Origin: Phialophora verrucosa | Taxonomy: Eukaryota; Ascomycota; Eurotiomycetes; Chaetothyriales; Herpotrichiellaceae | NCBI GenBank assembly: GCA_002099365.1 | Contig: MSED01000001.1 | Coordinates: forward strand, 2,666,001 to 2,730,000 | Length of the DNA: 64,000 nucleotides | Reading direction: 5' to 3' | Shown here: positions 11,368-22,317 of the stretch, piece after piece | How positions within the stretch are numbered: the stretch's first letter is position 1 | How the letters are laid out: each line of letters starts with the position of its first letter | The notes under the pieces: generated by a model | Seen by the model: the letters and a program-made list of their open reading frames with translations, nothing else | Database searches by the model: none | Told to the model about the DNA's origin: nothing | Position numbers and translations under genes: made by a program

Positions 11368-12355
11368 GATGGAGGTCGCGCGTGGTCAGTTGAGGCCGAC
11401 AGGGAGCACTCGTCGATTAAGTCTCGCTAGAAAGTCCAAAGCCGTCAACGAAGATCGATGAGACGGCCGAGAATGAGAATAGAGAAAGGGACCTGTATCA
11501 GCGCTGACGAGATTGTGTTGTTGACAAAAGGCAGGGGACTCGGTGCCGAGGCCTTGTTTAGATTGGTGGAGGGGATGAGCGCTGGGGAAGGGGATCGGTT
11601 GCGGAGGGTTGGGAGACGGAGTGTCACACGTACCGACTCGAGGACCTGCGTACGAGTGCCTGTACTTTCAAACGACGCAGGTTCTGGTGGCCGTAAGCTG
11701 GAGTCGACGACGTCGGTACAGGTGTACGCGTAGAAGCAAAGTTGTTGTTAGATGAACGGTTGGGCTTGACGCGCGACGGCAGGCAGCCCGAAGAGTCTCC
11801 CAGGTTGTGAGCTGGCAATTTCAGCTGCGAAGCCCAGTCCGACCCTAACTCTCCTTCCGCTCCACCAATCATCGTCGCCGATGGCGCCGAGAGATAAACA
11901 CGACGGGCAGAAGTAGTCAATGATCCGATCACCCATCACTTCCAGACGGGTTCGACCATGCGGAAGATTCAGTAAGTAAATCTGAGCAGGAGACCTCAGC
12001 AAAGCGTAGCTACGACCATCCCAATGGCCGTATGGAGTAGATGACTGGAGAAGGTGGGCACATGAAAATCAGGTGAACTGTGGAAGGTAAGAAGAAGCAG
12101 AAGCAAAGAGCCACGGCGTGGCTGCGAGGATGGACGAGGTGCAAAGTGAAGGTGTGCAGCATGCGCAGTTCATGTCGTCGTTGCTTCGATGCGATGTTGT
12201 CGAGGTGCTCCTGCCTGGCATTGACATGACTTCATCTTCCATTTACCCTTCCCTCACCACAGTCCGTGCTTGTCGTGCTCCTCAATGCCACAATGCCTCT
12301 CGTGCGAAGGGCCGTCATCGGCCCAGAGAGGAGGAATCCTTGCACTCATACCACC
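11368..12355. other. gene-free divergent region MPV17-family / orphan
   Basis: This 988-bp interval separates two divergent start codons. Open frames of 84-102 codons on the minus strand (11624-12002) and one of 60 codons (11445-11627) look like leader sequence rather than genes. A GTACGT splice-donor-like site near 11630 (minus) could start a 5' UTR intron of the MPV17-family gene. No other signal was recognised. Confidence 0.4.
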
Positions 12356-13786
12356 ATGGCTCGTCTCTTTGACGCTTACGGGTCGTTCAAGTGCGCGGTT
12401 TGTCACAAACATCCCAGCATCGGCTGGCTTTACCGTTGCACTCAAGACACAGGCGGCTTTCTGCCTGAGTCGGACTTTACTGACATGCCGTGTCCCCCGA
12501 AAAGCCGCCCCGACCAAGATGTCACCACGCACTCACTCAGCAGCTCTGTCATCAGGGCCATTGGAGAAGGCCATTACACAGATGAGCAGGTCAAGAAACT
12601 TATCCAGCTGAAAGAGGGAGTCAGGCAGCTGGTCATGTCAGAACAGCGATCTGGAGACAGCAGACCCCCGACAAGCTCAACCTTCTCTACGGCATCCTCC
12701 TCGTCCTCAGATGGCGATTGCACCTTCTCAACCATCCCGCAAAGCACGACCTTCTCGACAACCTCGTCCACTTCGCTCGACGAAGAGATAAAGCAGGCGT
12801 ATGACTGGAAAGAGCTGCAGAAAATCTGGATGTCCGAGCCGTCCATGACACCCCCAGAGCCTCACTCGAAGTCGTTCTCACCGATACCTGCTCCTTCACT
12901 GCCTCCAACCGGGCCTCTGCCACGGACCCCAAAGGCCCTACCACCACAACCTTGCACGTTTAAGATCTGCCATACATGCCGGCCGACCTGCCGTGAGCGG
13001 GCATACCAATCTTTGGAAGACGTCCTGAACAGACCACTCCAGATGCCACCGATCTGGGAACTACAAAACCGAAGAGTCTCTGACGCTCGCATCGTTACTC
13101 AAATTGGATTGCCAAAACTTGATCGGGCCGGGTTCTACGAGCAAGAGGATCTTGCGGCTCCGCACTCTAGCTGCACGGTTTCTGGTATCGTCATCGACGA
13201 CTCTGACAAGGAGGTAGATTACTACGATCCATCGACAGACGAATATGTTGCATATGTGCCAGGAGCCGACTCCAGGCCTCGTGAGAACCAATCCAATAAC
13301 AATGACTGCTGCGAAGACTATTGCAACGACGCTCAGCACGACCGAAATCATTTGAACCATCTGTCTGACATACACTCCGTCGACAAGCGTAGCGGCTTCC
13401 GGCACACCATCCGCAAAGCCCTAACAAGAGCCCGTCGTGATGACGCCGGTTTCATCGACCTGAACACAGATACCTCCGATCTCGGCTGCGCACCCCCAAC
13501 CCGACCACAACCACGTTCCCGGCCATCCAGCTCCCTGCTCTTTCGACGCCGTCGTTCCCGTGCGTCTACCCTTTCTTTCGTTGACACCCCTGGAGCTCGA
13601 GTCGTGGATACGAGTCCCCTGCAGGAATCGGTCATGCTCATGGTCGCCACGAATACGCCGCTGCCACAGACACCGAGCATGAATGGTTTTAATACCACGC
13701 CAGAGGGGCCGAATGCACCTATCCAGGGCAACATGGACGGTCAAGGAAGCTACTTCCCACATGTGGATATCATTAGTCAAGCATAG
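12356..13786 (+). CDS. ascomycete protein of unknown function with Cys motifs
   Basis: This is a 476-residue protein without an intron. I recognise the N-terminal block (MARLFDAYGSFKCAVCHKHP, then GWLYRCTQDT and GFLPESDF) as a type conserved among filamentous ascomycetes, but I know no function. That block has CAVC plus a later C, and a second cluster CHTCRPTC lies near residue 236, so metal binding is possible. Between them is a Ser/Thr-rich stretch and the helix-like segment EGHYTDEQVKKLIQLKEGVR. The C-terminal half is polar and disordered, with an acidic patch (DDSDKEVDYYDPSTDEYV) and an Arg-rich patch (FRRRRSR). The frame is open 30 codons further upstream. I chose the ATG at 12356 because it has an ideal ACCATGG context and begins the conserved block. 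Confidence 0.75.
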   Translation: MARLFDAYGSFKCAVCHKHPSIGWLYRCTQDTGGFLPESDFTDMPCPPKSRPDQDVTTHSLSSSVIRAIGEGHYTDEQVKKLIQLKEGVRQLVMSEQRSGDSRPPTSSTFSTASSSSSDGDCTFSTIPQSTTFSTTSSTSLDEEIKQAYDWKELQKIWMSEPSMTPPEPHSKSFSPIPAPSLPPTGPLPRTPKALPPQPCTFKICHTCRPTCRERAYQSLEDVLNRPLQMPPIWELQNRRVSDARIVTQIGLPKLDRAGFYEQEDLAAPHSSCTVSGIVIDDSDKEVDYYDPSTDEYVAYVPGADSRPRENQSNNNDCCEDYCNDAQHDRNHLNHLSDIHSVDKRSGFRHTIRKALTRARRDDAGFIDLNTDTSDLGCAPPTRPQPRSRPSSSLLFRRRRSRASTLSFVDTPGARVVDTSPLQESVMLMVATNTPLPQTPSMNGFNTTPEGPNAPIQGNMDGQGSYFPHVDIISQA

Positions 13787-14780
13787 GCAGGAAAGCGCAT
13801 CGAGGAGATGTATTGTAATTACAGTGCACTCGGCATTGATGACTTGGAGAAGAGTGATGGACATGGCGCATGGATGTCATCAAGCAAATGTACCAACACG
13901 TTCGGGCAAGAAGGGAACAGACAATCACGATCAGCTGCTGGAGACACGGGACAGACGCTGGTTGCATTTGCTGGGCGCGAGTGCTCGTGGTACATAGTCG
14001 TTTGCGTCAATGATGTATTTACCCAACCGTATGTCGCAGACGTGGCTCAAACGCCATCAACCGAAAACCCAAGAAGCTCCTTCAGTTCTGTTTTGTTGTT
14101 TTCCCTGTCTTCTCCTATCCGTTCCACCACAACCTCGACGACGCCCTTGATGGACGCAGGCCTATTTGTCAGGGAAGGGCTTTCAAGCGATTCAATGCAG
14201 CTCAAAACCAAATGTATCCAACCATCTCACTCGGGAAAGGAACACCGGCCTTGAAATTACTTCGAAAACGCCGAAATTCCGAACCATCCCTGGCATTGCT
14301 TGCGCGCTATGGACTGGGAGGGGTACGTATCAACAGTTTGAGACGGTTATTCCGTCCTGTGTACAGGAATCCTGCGGCTCAGTGGTTGGTTGCACCGGCT
14401 CTGCCAGTTACATGAAGATTGCACCTACAACGTGGCATCGCTGCTCCAATAATCTCGTTGCCAATCAACACAGGTGCAGAAGGGCCGCGTGGCGCTGCCG
14501 CTCCCCAGAGCCCCTTGGCGGTTGTGTCTGAACTGCCCTCTATTCAACATTGGAAGCACACACTGTTGTGGTTCCGTGCACACAGCCACCGGACTCGTTC
14601 GGTACCACCACGCATTTGTTGATCATAATAGCAGTCAGAGCAGCGGTCTTGTCGACACGATACTATCGCTGGGATACTGAGCGCCAATGAGCTGACAATT
14701 TCGTGCACGTGACTGACAGGTGCGTCTCTTGAACTCTTCTTGCCGTCGTCATCTCGACTTTTGTTCCACGAGCCCATCCC
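13787..14780. other. gene-free convergent region
   Basis: This is about 1 kb between convergent stop codons. Open frames of up to 148 codons exist here, but their translations show no family resemblance. It probably contains two 3' UTRs; nothing else was seen. Confidence 0.45.
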
Positions 14781-16376
14781 TTAAATGTCGCCCTCATCCA
14801 TACTTAGGTCTTCCACAGCGCGATCTCTTCCGCGAGTAGGCCTATACGAATCGACCATCCTCTCGCTACCGTACCCGTAGGGAATCCCGCTGTGTCCACG
14901 TCCAGGCAATGGAAACTTGGCTCTTCCGTCGCTGGCACTAGCTCGGCCTCGGCCAGGAATTCGATCATAAGCTGTGCTGGTTTTGCGCGCGAACTTTCGA
15001 CCTCGAGGGGATGGACGATAGTATCGGCTGTCAGATGATCGAGACCTGGAGCGTCGGCGATATTCGCGGTCTCGGCTTCTACCACGCTCCTCATCATCTC
15101 TGCGAGCTGACGGTTCCGGTGATGCGCTGCGCTCTCCTCGGCAGTAATCGGACTCACGAAGAGGAAGAGTTTCTCCTTCTGGCGTAGCCGGCCGGCTTCC
15201 TGGACGCTCTCGATCTCCCAATTCTCGGTAGTGGCCGCGACGGATAGGATCGGAAGCAGATACCGCATACGAGGATCTCACGCCGCCATAGCTGAAACGA
15301 CGTTCATGAGTCGACTGCTCTGCGTATGGACTGAGGTCTTGGCGAGGATGAAGCTCGGGGTGTGTCGTACGGCCGCGATAATCATACCCAGCAGGACGAT
15401 CAGAAGAATTCAATCCGTGGGGGACCGCCGCACTGCTGTAGCGGCTTTCGGTATCTGAAGGGTGAGGGTACGGATGGGAATAGGGATGGTTCTGTCGACT
15501 CGGCCCACGCGGCACCCCCTTGACCTTATCAATCTCTGCCTTGTCAAACTTTCTGATTTTGCCCCCAGTCAAACAGACAACAGTCGTCTTTGCGTGCTTG
15601 AATGTGCCCTCAAGCTCGGCTATCATCAATGCATCGGCGTTCTTGTTCTCGAGGTAAAGCAGTATGTTCTCGGCAGTGTCGCGGAGGAATTTGGCAGTGG
15701 TGATTGTCTTTTCCCTGTTGCTCTTGTCGAGCGCGACCAGATAATCGGCTCGAGCAATCTCGTAGACGGACCATAACGCGGCTAGTTTGGGTTCCATGTC
15801 CTTGCGGAGGTCTGGAATGAAAGGTGATGGTCTTGGAGGCTGCTTGAGATCGCGGTCGGTTTCCGGTTCGATCATGGTAGCGTCGTCGGAGGAGAGCACA
15901 GCTGGAGCGAAATCAAAGTCAGCTAAGAAGCCGTGGGAAAGAAAGAGCGGCCATTTACCTTGCTTCAGTGCTTCGGGAACTTGAACAGTCTGCAGCAGAG
16001 TACCGGTCATTTGTGTAATGGGTCCTCCGAGGTCAATGTTGAGGTACTCCTCGCAGAAGAACTTGACGGCCGCCGGATCCATGAGGCACTTTGGATTTTG
16101 CGTCATGGTCAACAGTGCTTTGTCGAAGACGGTGATTTGTGCGTCTCTGAGGTCTTGTGAACGAGACTTGATGAGTTCGATTTGGCGGCTGAAGAGGCCC
16201 AAAAAGGCATTCTGATGGGACTTGAGAAAGTTGTGAACCGCCGGGCCCAGAGACTGAGTTCGCTGCGCCTTCTCAACCAAGCCTGCTACGTCCGCCTCCG
16301 GGCGCGAAGACAGACGTGGGACGGGCGAGGAATGGCAAAACAGGGGGCTGCTGTTGCATGACATTGCCGCGGTCAT
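14781..16376 (-). CDS. uncharacterised RS/R-rich protein
   Basis: I do not recognise the family. The likely model is exons 15959-16376 and 14781-15901 (minus), 512 residues. The N-terminal half is helical and well structured (HNFLKSHQNAFLGLFSRQIE; NPKCLMDPAAVKFFCEEYLN; YEIARADYLVALDKSNREKT). The C-terminal half is disordered, with Arg-Ser, Tyr and His-Pro repeats and an RSRDREYRRRSRSRSSDSR tract typical of splicing-associated or RNA-binding proteins. The 57-bp intron (15902-15958) has donor GTAAAT, a GCTGAC branch and a CCAG acceptor. It is a multiple of three with no stop, so retention would insert 19 residues. The start is uncertain: the frame stays open 77 codons upstream, but those residues look non-coding, and 16364 is an alternative Met. 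The gene lies in tandem upstream of no recognised partner; its neighbour PAB1 is on the same strand. Confidence 0.6.
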   Translation of the reverse strand: MTAAMSCNSSPLFCHSSPVPRLSSRPEADVAGLVEKAQRTQSLGPAVHNFLKSHQNAFLGLFSRQIELIKSRSQDLRDAQITVFDKALLTMTQNPKCLMDPAAVKFFCEEYLNIDLGGPITQMTGTLLQTVQVPEALKQGKWPLFLSHGFLADFDFAPAVLSSDDATMIEPETDRDLKQPPRPSPFIPDLRKDMEPKLAALWSVYEIARADYLVALDKSNREKTITTAKFLRDTAENILLYLENKNADALMIAELEGTFKHAKTTVVCLTGGKIRKFDKAEIDKVKGVPRGPSRQNHPYSHPYPHPSDTESRYSSAAVPHGLNSSDRPAGYDYRGRTTHPELHPRQDLSPYAEQSTHERRFSYGGVRSSYAVSASDPIRRGHYRELGDRERPGSRPATPEGETLPLRESDYCRGERSASPEPSARRDDEERGRSRDREYRRRSRSRSSDSRYYRPSPRGRKFARKTSTAYDRIPGRGRASASDGRAKFPLPGRGHSGIPYGYGSERMVDSYRPTRGRDRAVEDLSMDEGDI

Positions 16377-17170
16377 GAGTTGAACGATGCGCAGGAGCGT
16401 CGCGGTCAACGAAGAAAGAAATTCAAACATGAGACTGACGACAAAGCGCGCGGCCATCTTGAGACAGTGAAAATTCAGCTTGCTGCCGCACCTGGTAAAC
16501 ATTCGCGCCAGTGCCAGGGTGGTGAAGTTTGCAACTGCCTCCAGGTCCCGTTGTACGGTGAGGCTCATCATTGCCTTGTATTGAAGGACTTCGCGTGTGC
16601 TGCCCACGCCTTCACCAAAATCTTACCGCCTTTGTCGGTCGCTCGGGGTATCTCGCTCAATGCAGGCGAGACCTAGAAACAAAGACGTGGACGTACGTAG
16701 AGTTTCTCATTAAGGGGAAATCTATCTATGCATGGTGTGGCAGATCGCAGCCCTATCCGGGTTTCCTTAACGAAGATCCCGTCCTGCAAGAAGGACCAGG
16801 AAAAGAGCCAGTAAAGACCATCTCCCATGACTTGCTCAGTCGACCATGTGACAAAAGAAAAGCATATCGCCCCCAGTCTATCATACACTCGAACGAAATC
16901 AAGCTCATAATCATTGAGCCACCTTGAAGAGGATCGAGAGCGACCAGCTCGAGAGTCAAGAGAAAGACGCCATTCGCCGCCATCAGTACACCCAGCCCCA
17001 GTTCCGCGTTTGTGGGAGCCTCATTGCAGAGCACTCAAAGTAAGATGTGGGAGTATCAAAGCTTTTGGTGTGAGACATATTGCTCAAGTGGAATACAGTG
17101 GTCGTGCAATTTCCGGGTGAATGTGTTGTGTCAAGAGTGGGAGCGACATTCGGGGTCGATCAAAGGCCGT
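16377..17170. other. gene-free region between PAB1 3' end and RS-protein start
   Basis: This is about 0.8 kb on the downstream side of PAB1. It should hold the PAB1 3' UTR and the promoter of the RS-rich gene (both minus strand). No other gene was seen. Confidence 0.45.
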
Positions 17171-19528
17171 CTAAGCAGATGCTTCGGCACCCTCAGCTTT
17201 GGGAGCATCTTCCTCTTTCGTGCCGTTTGGACCAGCCGGGTCAGCGGTCTGACGACCTTTGACATATTCATCATAGACGGTAAGAGCTTCGTCGACCTTG
17301 GCACGAAGCGCAGCCTCATCGTCGATCCTGGATTTAGTGTTAGCAAGTGGCAGGCAGATTTAGCTCGTGGGAACGACTTACAAGGCTAGGAGTTCCGAAT
17401 TGTCCATCTCCAAAAGCATACCAGTGATCTTGCCAGCAAGTTCTGGTTGAATCTGTTGGATCTTAGGATAGATAGCCTCACCAAGCATCTGCTTTTGTTG
17501 ATTTGGTGGCATCGAGGCGAGGTTGGCGAGGCCACCGGCGGGCGCATCGTCTCGGGCGGGTGGAACCTGTCCACGGCCTTGTGGTGGCATGCGAGGACCA
17601 GCTTGAGGGCCTCCAATGTTCTGCATTCCACCTCTTCCACCTTGTGGGAAGGCGCCACCGCGCATGCCACCCATACCTTGCATGTTGGGAGGGACGCCCT
17701 GCATGCCTTGCATCTGGCCACGACCACCGGCGCCGCGACCCATTTGGGCTTGCATCTGAGCCAATGCTTGAGGATTGCTGTACATGCCGTTCACCAGAGC
17801 GGGATTTTGAATGAATGGCATCTGGCCAGGCAGACCAAAGTTGGGAGGGAGCTGTTGACCTTGGGGCATGCTGCGGCCCTGCTGTGGGAAACCACCAGGG
17901 AACTGTCCTCGGCCGCCTTGCATACCAGGGATAACCATGCCAGGTTGCCCGGGGAAGGGCATGCCAGCACGCTGAGCGCCGGGTGGCAGGAATTGCTGGC
18001 TGGCGGGGCCATAGAAGACGGTAGGTTGCATGTAGCCTTGCGGCATACCAGCAGCCGCAGCCTGTTGCTGTTGGCGAAGGGTGTTCCGTGCTTGGATACT
18101 AGCCTCGAGTTGTGATTTGCGAACATCCTTGCGCTGGGCGAGAGCGACGTACAACGGCTTGCCGCCGATCATCTTCTGGTTCATCTCAGAGACTGCCTTG
18201 GAAGCCTCATCTGGGTTGCTGAAGCAGACAAAGCCAAAACCTTTGCTCTTGCCGAAGGTCTTCCCAGCCGGCTTGGTCTCCTTCTTGGCCTCATCTTTCG
18301 CCTCGTCCTTGTCGGTGGCTTCGGCTTCAGTCTGGGTCTCTTCACCCGATTTCTCCGCTTCATCCTTCTTGTTCTCCTTGTCCTTATCAGCAGCGGGAGA
18401 GGCAGTGCGTTCGTAGGCCTCGCGCATAACTTTGGCGGAGGTGATTGTGCCATAGCTGCTGAAAAGTTCGCGGAGCTTGTCATCATCGACATCATCCGTC
18501 AGGTTCTTCACGTACAAATTGACGCCCTGGTATTTCGAGGCCTTCTCCATGCGGGCCGCCTCGTACTGTTTGCGAAGCTCTTCCTCACGTTCGTGCTTCT
18601 TCTGTGCGCGACCAACGTACAGGTTCTTGCCATGAAAGTCCGTGTCATTCAGCTCGTCGACGGCCTTGGCAGCCGCCTCATGACTAGCGAAATTGACGAA
18701 ACCAAAGCCACGGCTCTTGCCCATTTCATCGCGAGTGATGGAAGCTGAGACGACCGCGCCGTAGGGCTCAAAAAGCTGAGTGAATTCCTCATCGGTCACA
18801 GACTCGTCGATATTCTTGATGTAGACATTGGTGAAGTTGGCCTTCATCTCCTCAAATTTGCTTTGTCGGTCTCGCTTTGCAATGTGATGTCCAACGAAAA
18901 CTTTCTTGTCGTTGAGCAACATGCCATTGACAGATTTGATGGCCTGGTTGGCGGCTTCAGCGGTTTCATAGTGAACGAATCCGTAGCCCTTGGAATTTCC
19001 GAGCTCATCCTGAGCGACCTTGCAGCTGAGGATATTGCCAAACTGGGTGAAGGTGTCATGAAGCGCTTTGTTGTCGATTGCCGCGTCCAAGTTCTTGATG
19101 AAGACATTACCTTGTCCAGTCTTGCGGAGAGCGGGATCGCGCTGAGACCACATAATGCGGCAAGGGCGACCCTTGATGCTGGTGTAGTTCAAATCTTCCA
19201 AAGCGCGCTCTCCATCAGCCGTATTGTTGTAGTTGACGTAGGCGTAGCCAAGAGAACGGCGGGTAACAGCATCACGGCAGACACGGATAGAGGCGACTTG
19301 GCCGATGGAGGAGAACAACTCGAAGAGCATGGCCTCCGTGACGGAGGGATCAAGCTCACCGACGTAGAGCGAGGCAGAGTGCTGCGCATTGTTGTTGGGG
19401 GTGGCAGAGTACGGAGTAGGCGTGTCACCGTCGACCGGACCGGCGGGCGCAACATTGGTGTCGATCGCAGGGGCGTTAGCGACGCCGTTCTGGCCAGCAG
19501 CAGGAGTAGTAGCGTCCGGGGAAGACAT
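17171..19528 (-). CDS. PAB1: poly(A)-binding protein (PABP)
   Basis: PABP coats mRNA poly(A) tails, links them to eIF4G and controls translation and decay in the cytoplasm. Exons 17382-19528 and 17171-17327 (minus) give 767 residues. A Pro/Ala-rich N-terminus is followed by four RRMs, each with clear RNP motifs (RRM1 from about residue 54, LYVGELD; RRM2 NVFIKNLD and GYGFVHY; RRM3 NVYIKNID and GFGFVNF; RRM4 NLYVKNLT and GFGFVCF). RRM4 carries a roughly 50-residue Lys/Glu-rich insertion, as usual in filamentous fungi. A Gln/Gly/Met/Pro-rich linker follows, and then the MLLE peptide-binding domain (KITGMLLEMDNSELLAL). The 54-bp last intron (donor GTAAGT) splits the MLLE domain. Without it the protein would stop at LLAL and lose the final helix IDDEAALRAKVDEAL. 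Confidence 0.96.
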
Positions 19529-20315
19529 TTTTGCTGCAAAATGTTAGAATAATCCGAGGTCAAGGCTGCGCTCGCAGCAGGTTGTGGGAGTGATGTCTCT
19601 CGACTCAGTCCGGTGAGAGTGGAGTAAAGGAGCGCTCACTTCTTTGTTTGATTTTCGAGGATAACAAAGAGCAAAGGGGTGGCAGTCGTTCCGGGGAAAT
19701 GAAGACGATGTCTGGAGTAAGGGATATGTTGCTAAAGTCGAGCGCTGTGATGCAAGTCAGAAATCGCTTCTGGTCTCCTCGAGTTTTTGCAGTCCGAAAA
19801 AGGGTGCGCAGGCACGGCATAGAGAAACTTACCGCACGACCTTGGGGTTTTGTGGGAGGGTTTTCACGTTTTTTTTGGGTTTCTTGACTATTTTACGGGG
19901 AAAGGGGCAAGGTAGCAAGCGACTGCAAAGATAGCAGACGATGCGAACAGCGAAACTGAGTTCTGAGGGTTGGTAAAGAAAAAAAAAGGTGATGGCGGTG
20001 GTCGAAGAAGCGGTCGAAATCAGACCAAAATGTCAGGCAATCAAAAAGTTTGGAAGAAGCCACGCTACTCCGAAAGCGGTAAGCGCGATAGGCCTCTCCA
20101 AACGGCCGTGTGCCTGCCTTCTGCGGCATGCGCTCTCGAGTGGCGAGTGAAGTGGCAGTGGCAGCAGCAGTGGCCTTACTATTTGGGACAGACGGGACTA
20201 TCATTGTCCTGGGCACCAGGATCGGGTCGTCTTCCATCTAGAAAAGAGCCCGTCGTCCCCACAGCCTGCTTCTCCAAGACGCCGACCGCATCAAGAGTGG
20301 CCTGATCCCTCAACT
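19529..20315 (-). promoter_or_regulatory. PAB1 leader and promoter, probable 5' UTR intron, A-rich tract
   Basis: On the minus strand the PAB1 ATG is preceded by a textbook intron end (TCTAAC branch, TTTTGCAG acceptor, five bases before the ATG). A GTGAGC donor lies upstream, predicting a 5' UTR intron at 19534-19639. Further upstream, the mRNA-sense strand carries an A8 run (complement of 19869-19876) in an A-rich setting. In yeast and mammals, A-rich PABP leaders bind PABP and mediate autoregulation. The transcription start site is unknown, so inclusion of the A-rich tract in the mRNA is inference. The rest of the interval is the SDR gene 3' flank. Confidence 0.45.
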
Positions 20316-21364
20316 TCACCAGGGATGTTTCTGGCAGATATCGTTAGTCGGTGACTGACCGAGGACAACCTGTTCCTGTGCTTACCCTGCCGTCCCAGCA
20401 CCAGAATGTGCCACTGTCGTCCTTCCCTTTCTCCGCAAAAACCACCAGCATCTTCGTCACGCTTTCTTCCGGGGTAATGATACCCTCGACCTCCCACTGT
20501 ACATCGATATTTGCCATGTCGCTGGTAAATTTTTCAGCTTTCATCTCCGCTTCTCTCGCCCGGTGACTTACGTCTGGACTTCCCCCGGATGCATGGCCAG
20601 AACGCAGACTTCCGCGTACTTGCCTCCTTTCCGTTTGAGCTCGGCAGCCATGTGCCTGATCATCTGGTTCAATGCGGCTTTACTGGCCCCGTACGCGCCG
20701 AATCCGTCTTCATGGTCTCTGAACAGTTGTGTGGAGCCAGAGTCCGACGATATGAAGATTACCTTTGAAGGAGGGGCCGCTCCACTGATTTTCAGCAGTT
20801 TCTGTGCAATGATTATCGGGCCTATTGTGTTCGTGTGCAGATGTAAAGCGAAGTCGCCGAATGATCTGGACATGACATGCAATAAGTATTTTGCGGCAGC
20901 GGAAGGTTTGGGAAGAGTGATTCTGAATCGTACATCTCGGTAGCTCTCTGCTTCTAGTATTAGCCTTCCGTATTCAATACCAGGACGTTACTCTTACGTT
21001 GGGATACTTCAAGATGCCAGCGTTCAAGACAATATTCTCAATCCGCACCCCTTTGTCAACCAATCTCTTCATCGCACTGACGAATGCCTGTTAGCTGCAT
21101 TAGTGTCTCTAGGAAATCATCCTCAGGTAGCCAAGGCCATCTGGTCGCCCTCACATCGATGCTTGCTTCGTTGGTCACATCGCACTGTTCAATCAAGCAG
21201 GCAGCTGGTCTCGTCTGTTGTGCAGCGAGCTGCCAGATTTCGTTTGCGGTTTCTGGTGCTCGAACTGCTGCTATGACCTGGTTGCCTTGTTGCAGCAACT
21301 GGCGGACGAGCTCGAGTCCAATCCCACGGGAAGCTCCGACAACAATCCACGTGGACGGGGCCAT
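20316..21364 (-). CDS. short-chain dehydrogenase/reductase (6 exons, one micro-exon)
   Basis: This is a classical SDR oxidoreductase; the substrate is unknown. Exons on the minus strand are 21155-21364, 20998-21087, 20934-20947, 20572-20865, 20386-20521 and 20316-20330, giving 252 residues, a typical SDR length. Motifs are the Rossmann cofactor loop GASRGIG (residues 10-16), NAG in LNAGILKYP, a catalytic Ser in FISSDSGS and the active-site YGASK. The 14-nt third exon encodes RATE plus two bases. It is required to join LKYPN to SFGDFALHLHTNTIGP in frame. The last exon contributes only KHPW, giving a WCWDGRKHPW end like related fungal SDRs. Introns have GTGAGG, GTAAGA, GTACGA, GTAAGT and GTAAGC donors. 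The first intron's acceptor (AACAG) was chosen by frame. Confidence in the family is high; the micro-exon is deduced. Confidence 0.85.
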
Positions 21365-22317
21365 ACCTGGCAGGCGGACCGTAGGCTGAATGGTTGACGA
21401 GCGAGTCTCTGTGCGTGACTCGGTTATGCCGCGATCTGCGTCGAGGTACAACTGCGCGAAAGGACTTGAAGAGAGTCAAAGCCTAGGATTGGAACAGGAG
21501 AAACGACGGTGGGGCCCAGATGAGATCAAGAAGGTGCACATGCCGAAGACGGAAGGGCAGCAATAAAGGCAGGCAACAGAGCTCAGAAGAGCGAAGATAC
21601 AGGGAACAGAGTACGAGTCATGCTTCGCGTTGCTGGCAATAGTGATGCTCAACAGAAGTCAAGCAGGCGGGTGGCATGGCCATCGATCGCATGCGCCCAT
21701 AGCAGTCGTTGCCAAAAGTGATGCGTGCACTCGCCCACGAGCGTCTGCTCAGAATCGTTGCGCTTGGGAGACATCAGAGAGGTGGACACTTTGACCAGGG
21801 TTGCAGGCAAGCCACCGGCTAAAGTTGACATGACTTGGACGGAGGCGTGGCTAGGGCAATCGTCTAAGTTCGGCTTGCCTCTTGTCCTCGAGCGTGGGAG
21901 GGGGAACACAAGCGATAGTGAGGGGCTGAAATGCGCGCCACCGCAAGCAGCAATGCAAGGCACCTCCCACCTCCCGTCCAAGGGCTTCGAAAACAATTCG
22001 GAGAATTGAGAGTGCGCCATACATGTGTGATAAACTCCTTTGCAGCTACCCATGGTTGGTCTCACCGGCGAAGATAATTCCCGACGTCAGCCTCACGCAT
22101 GGTTTCACCTGAGCTGAAGCTCAAGCGAATGGGGTTCAAAAAGCAGCATCACATTTGCACTATATCATGATGTCTTATGTCTTGTTTTCGACTCTTCTAT
22201 TTACGAAACACCCAACCCGTGCAGGGGTAAACTCCGCATAGGCCTGCCATGTTACCCTTGTTCGGATGAGTGGACTCGCATCGCTTCAATTCCCACATGC
22301 CGGTTCGCATCACCGAT
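21365..22317. other. gene-free region between transketolase 3' end and SDR start
   Basis: This is 953 bp holding the transketolase 3' UTR and the SDR promoter (both minus strand). A 138-codon minus-strand open frame (21649-22065) has no family resemblance. Nothing else was seen. Confidence 0.45.

Noticed and set aside
11445..11627. 60-codon minus-strand frame upstream of the MPV17-family start
   Set aside because: It could be a uORF or leader sequence. It shows no protein character and the MPV17-family protein is complete without it.
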